9,927 nucleotides of DNA from an uncultured Parasutterella sp. Lineage in GTDB: Bacteria; Pseudomonadota; Gammaproteobacteria; Burkholderiales; Burkholderiaceae_F. Positions 6,062-9,927 of this stretch are shown piece by piece (position 1 is the stretch's first letter; each line of letters begins with the position of its first letter). A program made the position numbers and the translations under genes. The notes under the pieces are model-generated. The model was not told the DNA's origin and ran no database searches. It was given only the letters and a program-made list of their open reading frames with translations. The DNA lies in contig CAAFTZ010000055.1 of the NCBI GenBank assembly GCA_900766055.1, positions 1 to 9,927 on the forward strand, given 5' to 3'.

Positions 6062-7849
6062 ATGCCGAATCCGAAGCTTCCTCCGATTCTGATCAATAAG
6101 GCCGGTTCTGTTTATTACGTCTACACCTATAAAAATGTCTGGAACAGAGAACTCAAACGAAGTAAGAGAGGTGCATCCAAAAAGATCGGAACAATCCTTG
6201 GCGGCCGGAAGGAAGGAAAAATTCGTTTTGATGAAGCTTTCCTTCAGGAACATCCTGAATTACGTAACTATCAAGTTGAGAGAAAAGGCAAAGATTATGT
6301 CTTTACACCGATCTCAGAGGAAGGCATTACCCTTGAGCAGGCTCGTAATATAAAAAAGCTTCATGCCGGTGCTACTTGGGCTTTAGACCAAATCGTTGCC
6401 GACTCTCCAGTCGGGGAATTCTTAAAGGAGTGCTTTCCGAGGCATAAGGACTATAAAAAGATTCTTTCTCTAGCCTATTTTCTAATTCTTAACCAGAACA
6501 ACAACGTCAGCTTTTATGAAAGCTTTGCCGAGACGACGAGACTGCCTTACCCGCGTGTACTAAGTCCTTCGGCAGTAACGCGCCTCTTTCAAAGAATAGA
6601 ACTCAGAGACGTTCAGCGTTATTTCTCTCTGATGCGCAGTTATCTTCAGGAAGACGAAGACAATAAGATTATTCTTGCCTTGGACTCCACCTCAATATCT
6701 TCTTATTCCACAAACCTGACCCACATTGAATACGGAAAGAACAAAGATGATGATGCGCTTGCGCAGCTAAACGTTCTCTTCTTAGTAGACCAGAAGTCGG
6801 GACTTCCGATTTTTTATCGCTTTTATGACGGCAATGTCCCTGATGTCAGCACCATTCGTCATACGATTGCCGATCAAGCGCTTCTAAATATGAAGAATGT
6901 GGTTCTGGTTGCTGACAAAGGCTATAACAGCGTAAAGAACATCAATGACTGTCTGATCAATAAGGTTGAGTTCATCTTTAATGTCCGTCTGGGGACTAAA
7001 GGCTGTCCGGCCAGAGAGCTTATCGATGAACACAGGAAAGAGTTTGCAGACCTCAACAGCGGCGATCCCTACATTAGAAAGAACATTGCCACGGCAAAGG
7101 TGAAATGGAAATATGATCCGCGGCCGGTAGATGGAAAACCGGCTTCGAACACCGCATCCGCAGAGCTGTATTACCACATGTTCTACGACCCGGTTATCTA
7201 TCAGGAGGCGGCCAATAAGCTCACAGAATCGCTCCTCACGATTAAAAAGAAACTCCTCGAGGAGGAAGCTCTTACCGAACAAGAGGAGGAACTGAAAGAA
7301 AAGTTCTTCCGAAACGATAAGGAAAAAGGCTTGATTATTGTTAACCGCCGGGTTGACGAATATTTGAAGTACAAAGGCTTCAGAGTCTTAGTTACGGACT
7401 CTGAGAAAGATCCGGTCAAAGCGTGGACAGCTTACGCAGACCGCTGGCGTGTAGAGGACGCCTTTGCAACGCTTAAGGATCGACTCGGCTGCAATAGGAT
7501 CAGATGCTCCGACAACAAGGCCCTTCAGGGGAAAACCTTCCTACAGTTCATCGCGACCGGCTTGTCTCTGATGGTCCGTTCAAGAATCCGCAGCTATATG
7601 AGAGAAAACAAAAAAGCGGGAAAACTAAACCTGGTCTACGAGAGCGACTCTAAGATCCTTCAGGTTCTGAACAACGTCATGCAAACCCGCTTTAACCATG
7701 GCTACTACTTCGACGAAGTTGCCGGTAAAAAGATTAAGTACTTTGAAGCGTTGGGTGTCGGAGTTCCCGGAGCCGGACCTGAAACGCCGGAAGAGGTTCC
7801 TGAAGAACCGGAGATCGAACCGCTATTGGGCACGGATATCGAAATTTAA
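6062..7849 (+). CDS. IS1634-family transposase (IS4 superfamily, DDE)
   Basis: This intact 595-residue transposase cuts and joins the ends of its insertion sequence. The N-terminal 95 residues (PKLPPILINKAGSVYYVYTY and following) are the end-recognition part typical of the IS1634 group. The RNase H-like catalytic core carries D208 (LALDSTSISS), D285 (VADKGYNSVKNIN) and E465, which sits in Y458-x2-R461-x3-E465-x6-K472, the IS4-superfamily signature. Between D285 and E465 lies a large beta-strand and coiled insertion (about 310-440, with the charged helix LLTIKKKLLEEEALTEQEEE near 391-410), also usual for the family. A Pro/Glu-rich acidic tail follows residue 570. GGAG at 6050-6053 sits 8 nt before the ATG. 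All catalytic residues are present, so it is probably active and could act on copy 1 only if the diverged ends are still recognised. Confidence 0.95.
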   Translation: MPNPKLPPILINKAGSVYYVYTYKNVWNRELKRSKRGASKKIGTILGGRKEGKIRFDEAFLQEHPELRNYQVERKGKDYVFTPISEEGITLEQARNIKKLHAGATWALDQIVADSPVGEFLKECFPRHKDYKKILSLAYFLILNQNNNVSFYESFAETTRLPYPRVLSPSAVTRLFQRIELRDVQRYFSLMRSYLQEDEDNKIILALDSTSISSYSTNLTHIEYGKNKDDDALAQLNVLFLVDQKSGLPIFYRFYDGNVPDVSTIRHTIADQALLNMKNVVLVADKGYNSVKNINDCLINKVEFIFNVRLGTKGCPARELIDEHRKEFADLNSGDPYIRKNIATAKVKWKYDPRPVDGKPASNTASAELYYHMFYDPVIYQEAANKLTESLLTIKKKLLEEEALTEQEEELKEKFFRNDKEKGLIIVNRRVDEYLKYKGFRVLVTDSEKDPVKAWTAYADRWRVEDAFATLKDRLGCNRIRCSDNKALQGKTFLQFIATGLSLMVRSRIRSYMRENKKAGKLNLVYESDSKILQVLNNVMQTRFNHGYYFDEVAGKKIKYFEALGVGVPGAGPETPEEVPEEPEIEPLLGTDIEI

Positions 7850-7856
7850 CGTGGAT

Positions 7857-7875
7857 GCCGGAGCTGGACTCCGGC
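7857..7875 (+). other. Stem-loop after the transposase stop
   Basis: GCCGGAG (7857-7863) pairs perfectly with CTCCGGC (7869-7875) around a 5-nt loop, beginning 7 nt after the stop codon and inside the IS right end. No T run follows, so it is not a clear intrinsic terminator. It may help terminate or stabilise the transposase message, or be part of the IS end. A related but imperfect GC-rich block follows the stop of copy 1 (about 5920-5935). Confidence 0.5.
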
Positions 7876-7914
7876 TAGATCACTGAAAAACGCAAAATCT
7901 CAGAAGAAAGCTAG

Positions 7915-7951
7915 AAAAAGGAAGGTCCGAAATTCTTTCGAATTTCGGACC
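7915..7951 (-). terminator. Rho-independent terminator of tRNA-Arg
   Basis: GGTCCGAAATTC (7924-7935) and GAATTTCGGACC (7940-7951) form a perfect 12-bp stem with a 4-nt loop. On the minus strand it is followed by TTCCTTTTT, and it begins 5 nt past the CCA end of the tRNA. Confidence 0.92.
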
Positions 7952-7956
7952 ATCAA

Positions 7957-8033
7957 TGGCGCGCCAGGCAGGAATCGAACCCACGACCCCCTGGTTCGTA
8001 GCCAGGTACTCTATCCAGCTGAGCTACTGGCGC
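7957..8033 (-). tRNA. tRNA-Arg(ACG)
   Basis: The minus strand folds into a complete 77-nt tRNA. The acceptor stem is GCGCCAG with CTGGCGC, and the anticodon stem CCTGG/CCAGG holds loop CTACGAA with anticodon ACG (wobble A normally edited to inosine). The T arm contains GTTCGAATC, and CCA is encoded at the 3' end (7957-7959). It decodes CGN arginine codons. It is a single-gene transcription unit with its own promoter and terminator and is divergent from the HerA-like ATPase gene. Confidence 0.97.
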
Positions 8034-8057
8034 ACTGCTGTTTAACAGCGAGAACGA

Positions 8058-8063
8058 ACTATA
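8058..8063 (-). promoter_or_regulatory. -10 element of the tRNA-Arg promoter
   Basis: On the minus strand TGTGC-TATAGT gives a near-consensus extended-type -10 with a T-rich spacer upstream. The predicted start near 8050 leaves a leader of about 17 nt before the tRNA. No convincing -35 lies at 16-18 bp. The leader is almost entirely the 13-bp palindrome GCTGTTTAACAGC (8037-8049), which could form a small hairpin or a binding site. Confidence 0.55.
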
Positions 8064-8211
8064 GCACAAAAAAATATTTTGTGTTTGACTCAGCTTTCGC
8101 AGAATGAGCAAATTTGAAAGAATTTGTCTTGATCTTGATTTGGATCCTTGATTTTCCGTTTTATTGCAAGCTTGACTAAACTTACGAAAACTAACCAAAC
8201 GGAGAAAGTTA

Positions 8212-9738
8212 ATGGACAACCAAATCATTTTCGGTGTGACAGACGAACAGAGCGGGTATAAGGACGAAATCCTTTTGACCAATATGTCTAACCGCCACGG
8301 ATGTATCACAGGTGCAACCGGAACCGGAAAAACCGTTTCTTTACAAAAATTAGCCGAATCTTTCTCCAAGAAAGGCGTTCCGGTATTCCTTGCAGATATC
8401 AAAGGTGACTTGTCGGGCATTGCAAAAGCTACGGTGCCGCCAGATAAGCTGAAAGCTCGTTTGGAAAAACATCACTTGCCGACTCCGGATTGGTCAGCCT
8501 GCCCGGTCGTCTTCTGGGATGTGTTCGGTCAGGAAGGTTTTCCCGTTCGGGCAACGATCAGCGATATGGGACCGCTGCTTCTGTCTCGTCTCCTTCAATT
8601 AAACGATACGCAGGAAGGCGTCTTAAACGCCGTATTTTCGATTGCCGACGATAACGGGCTGTTGCTGTTGGATCTGAAAGATCTGCGCTCTATGCTTCAA
8701 TTTGTGGGCGATAACGCCGCACAGTTCAGAACGAAGTACGGCAACATCTCAATGGCATCTATCGGAGCCATTCAAAGAGGTCTGCTGGTATTGGAAAATC
8801 AGGGCGGAGATAAGTTCTTCGGTGAACCGATGCTCAATATCCATGATTTGATGCAGACATCGGATGGAAAGGGCGTTGTAAACATCCTTGCTGCAGATAA
8901 GCTTATGCACTCTCCTATGCTCTATGCAACTTTCCTTTTGTGGATTCTGAGCGAACTTTATGAAAATCTGCCGGAAGCCGGAGACCTTGAAAAACCGAAG
9001 CTTGTTTTCTTCTTTGACGAAGCGCATATGCTCTTTAACGGGGCTCCGCAGGTTTTGGTCGATAAGGTTGAACAGGTTGTCCGGTTGATTCGATCTAAGG
9101 GTGTCGGTGTCTTCTTTGTAACTCAAAGCCCTGCTGACATCCCGGAAAAAGTGTTGAGCCAATTGGGCAACCGAGTTCAGCACGCACTGAGAGCCTTCAC
9201 GCCTCGTGATCAAAAAGCCGTCCGTACAGTCGCTGAAACCATGAGACCAAACCCTAAAATCGACATGGTCCAGGCCATTCAGGAACTCGGTGTCGGTGAG
9301 GCATTAGTGAGCTTCTTGGATGACAACGGTACGCCCGGTATTACGCAAAGAGTTTGGGTTTGCGCCCCTGGCAGCCAGATCGGACCGATCACGCCGGCTG
9401 AAAGACAGGTGATCCAAAATGCATCCGTGCTGAAAGGTGTGTATGACCAGGCCATTGACCGAGTTAGCGCCTACGAAGTTCTTCAGCAGAGAGGCTCTGC
9501 GGCGATTGCTGCAGACAACAGAGATCCTCAGTCGGGTAAATCTGGGGGACCGGGAACTGCCGAGCAAGATGGATCGGACTTCACGGATATTTTGATGAGC
9601 AAAGCCAAAGACATCCTTTTAGGCTCTACAGGACCTAGAGGCGGTCATCGTGAGGGAATTGTCGAAAAGGTTGTTCGCCAGAGCGGAGAAAAAATCCTGA
9701 GAGGCATTCTCGGGTCTCTGTTAGGAGGCAAGAAATAA
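8212..9738 (+). CDS. DUF853/HerA-like P-loop ATPase (YjgR family)
   Basis: This 508-residue protein matches the length and pattern of E. coli YjgR, a conserved HerA/FtsK-fold ATPase of unknown role. The Walker A motif is GATGTGKT (34-41) and Walker B is FFFDEAH (266-272). A sensor-like VTQSPADIP (303-311) and LGNRVQHALRAFTPRDQKAV (318-337), with candidate arginine fingers R321 and R327, follow. The start at 8212 has GGAG at 8201-8204, 7 nt upstream. The C-terminal 90 residues hold a Gly/Ser-rich linker (438-455) and a basic amphipathic tail with GxxxG-like spacing (490-508), usual in this family. No signal peptide or membrane span is seen, so it should be cytosolic. It lacks a NurA-type nuclease partner next door, so a HerA-NurA end-resection role is not supported here. 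It is a single-gene unit; promoter signals in 8085-8211 are weak (a TAAACT at 8177-8182 is the best -10). Confidence 0.93.
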   Translation: MDNQIIFGVTDEQSGYKDEILLTNMSNRHGCITGATGTGKTVSLQKLAESFSKKGVPVFLADIKGDLSGIAKATVPPDKLKARLEKHHLPTPDWSACPVVFWDVFGQEGFPVRATISDMGPLLLSRLLQLNDTQEGVLNAVFSIADDNGLLLLDLKDLRSMLQFVGDNAAQFRTKYGNISMASIGAIQRGLLVLENQGGDKFFGEPMLNIHDLMQTSDGKGVVNILAADKLMHSPMLYATFLLWILSELYENLPEAGDLEKPKLVFFFDEAHMLFNGAPQVLVDKVEQVVRLIRSKGVGVFFVTQSPADIPEKVLSQLGNRVQHALRAFTPRDQKAVRTVAETMRPNPKIDMVQAIQELGVGEALVSFLDDNGTPGITQRVWVCAPGSQIGPITPAERQVIQNASVLKGVYDQAIDRVSAYEVLQQRGSAAIAADNRDPQSGKSGGPGTAEQDGSDFTDILMSKAKDILLGSTGPRGGHREGIVEKVVRQSGEKILRGILGSLLGGKK

Positions 9739-9753
9739 TTTCCTGAAGGAATA

Positions 9754-9799
9754 GGGACGGCGGCGAGAAATCGAGAGGTCTTTCGCCGTTCCTTTTCTT
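9754..9799 (+). terminator. Rho-independent terminator of the HerA-like ATPase gene
   Basis: GGGACGGCG (9754-9762) pairs with CGCCGTTCC (9784-9792), nine pairs including one G-U, closing a 21-nt loop. TTTTCTT follows. It begins 15 nt past the stop codon. Confidence 0.82.
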
Positions 9800-9810
9800 G
9801 GCGCAGAAAT

Positions 9811-9832
9811 GAAAAAATCCGCAAACGCGGAT
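9811..9832 (-). terminator. Rho-independent terminator of tRNA-Gly
   Basis: ATCCGC (9817-9822) and GCGGAT (9827-9832) form a 6-bp stem with a 4-nt loop. On the minus strand it is followed by a T run (complement of 9812-9817). It lies 17 nt beyond the tRNA 3' end and stands back to back with the terminator of the converging ATPase gene. Confidence 0.85.
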
Positions 9833-9849
9833 CATCAATGAAGGGAATT

Positions 9850-9925
9850 TGGAGCGGGAGACGAGTCTCGAACTCGCGACCTCAACCTTGGCAAGGTTGC
9901 GCTCTACCAACTGAGCTACTCCCGC
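9850..9925 (-). tRNA. tRNA-Gly(GCC)
   Basis: The minus strand gives a complete 76-nt tRNA. The acceptor stem is GCGGGAG with CTCCCGC, the D arm begins AGCTCAGTTGGTAGAGC, and the anticodon stem CAACC/GGTTG holds loop TTGCCAA with anticodon GCC. The T arm contains GTTCGAGAC, and CCA is encoded (9850-9852). It reads GGC and GGU. Only two bases lie upstream in the window, so its promoter, or other tRNAs in the same unit, cannot be seen. Confidence 0.97.
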
Positions 9926-9927
9926 AT

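Larger units (their letters stand above)
6011..7902 (+). mobile_element. IS1634-type insertion sequence, copy 2, intact transposase
   Basis: The left end near 6013 reads TTGAGGATTTTTTGTG. The complement of the right end near 7902 reads TGAGATTTTGCGTTTTTCAG. They share TGAG/GATTTT and scattered further matches, an imperfect terminal inverted repeat. The span of about 1.89 kb is close to the usual size of the IS1634 group. No short target duplication is evident; members of this group are known to make long or variable duplications. The right end stops just short of the tRNA-Arg terminator, so the insertion falls in a neutral gap. Confidence 0.7.

Noticed and set aside
4021..7960. Long direct target duplications flanking the IS elements, as known for the IS1634 group
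   Set aside because: I compared the flanks at about 3920-4085, 5900-6013 and 7900-7960 by eye and found no long direct repeat; only the 10-mer reported above stood out.
7953..8420. Open frame antisense across the tRNA-Arg gene and the start of the ATPase gene
   Set aside because: It translates a structural RNA gene and the antisense of a clear coding start, with no protein-like features.
8212..9738. HerA-like ATPase as part of a HerA-based phage defence or DNA end-resection system
   Set aside because: No nuclease (NurA, SIR2, DUF4297 type) lies beside it. It has its own terminator and tRNA neighbours on both sides, and it matches the housekeeping YjgR/DUF853 type.

Overview
The window looks like chromosomal DNA of a gut-type betaproteobacterium (Burkholderiales), most likely Sutterellaceae and possibly near Parasutterella or Turicimonas. 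The evidence is a Neisseriales/Burkholderiales-type trimeric porin ending in Phe, a secreted heme-free fumarate-reductase-like flavoprotein of the sort these bacteria carry in large families, a moderate GC content judged by eye, and beta-type 5S and tRNA genes. The genus is an inference.

Left part (1-4025). The 3' end of a 5S rRNA gene and its terminator close an rRNA operon that enters from outside the window. Next is a three-gene module: a Crp/Fnr-family regulator on the minus strand (TTG start), a divergent control region dense in dyads and phased repeats, a Sec-exported FAD-dependent reductase, and a porin in the same direction, closed by a strong terminator. This reads as a respiratory unit: the porin admits a substrate, the periplasmic flavoprotein reduces it, and the divergent regulator controls both. 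The active-site positions that define fumarate reductase appear substituted in the flavoprotein, so its acceptor is probably something else. The porin carries a one-base frameshift.

Middle (about 4077-7902). Two IS1634-type (IS4 superfamily, DDE) insertion sequences lie head to tail. The first encodes a transposase broken by a 1-nt deletion and a net 19-nt deletion. The second encodes an intact 595-residue transposase with a complete DDE and Y(2)R(3)E(6)K signature. They are clearly diverged, so this is not a recent tandem duplication. A 10-mer (ATCCTYAATT or its complement) marks three of the four element borders.

Right part (7915-9927). tRNA-Arg(ACG) on the minus strand has its own promoter and terminator. 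It is divergent from a gene for a DUF853/HerA-like ATPase (YjgR-type), whose terminator faces that of a minus-strand tRNA-Gly(GCC) at the window edge.

No CRISPR array, toxin-antitoxin pair or recognisable defence system was seen. The most promising unusual object is the regulator-flavoprotein-porin module with its control region. No gene-free stretch exceeds 300 bases. The gap at 113-208 holds only a weak CTCG/CGAG stem, with no convincing terminator for the regulator.
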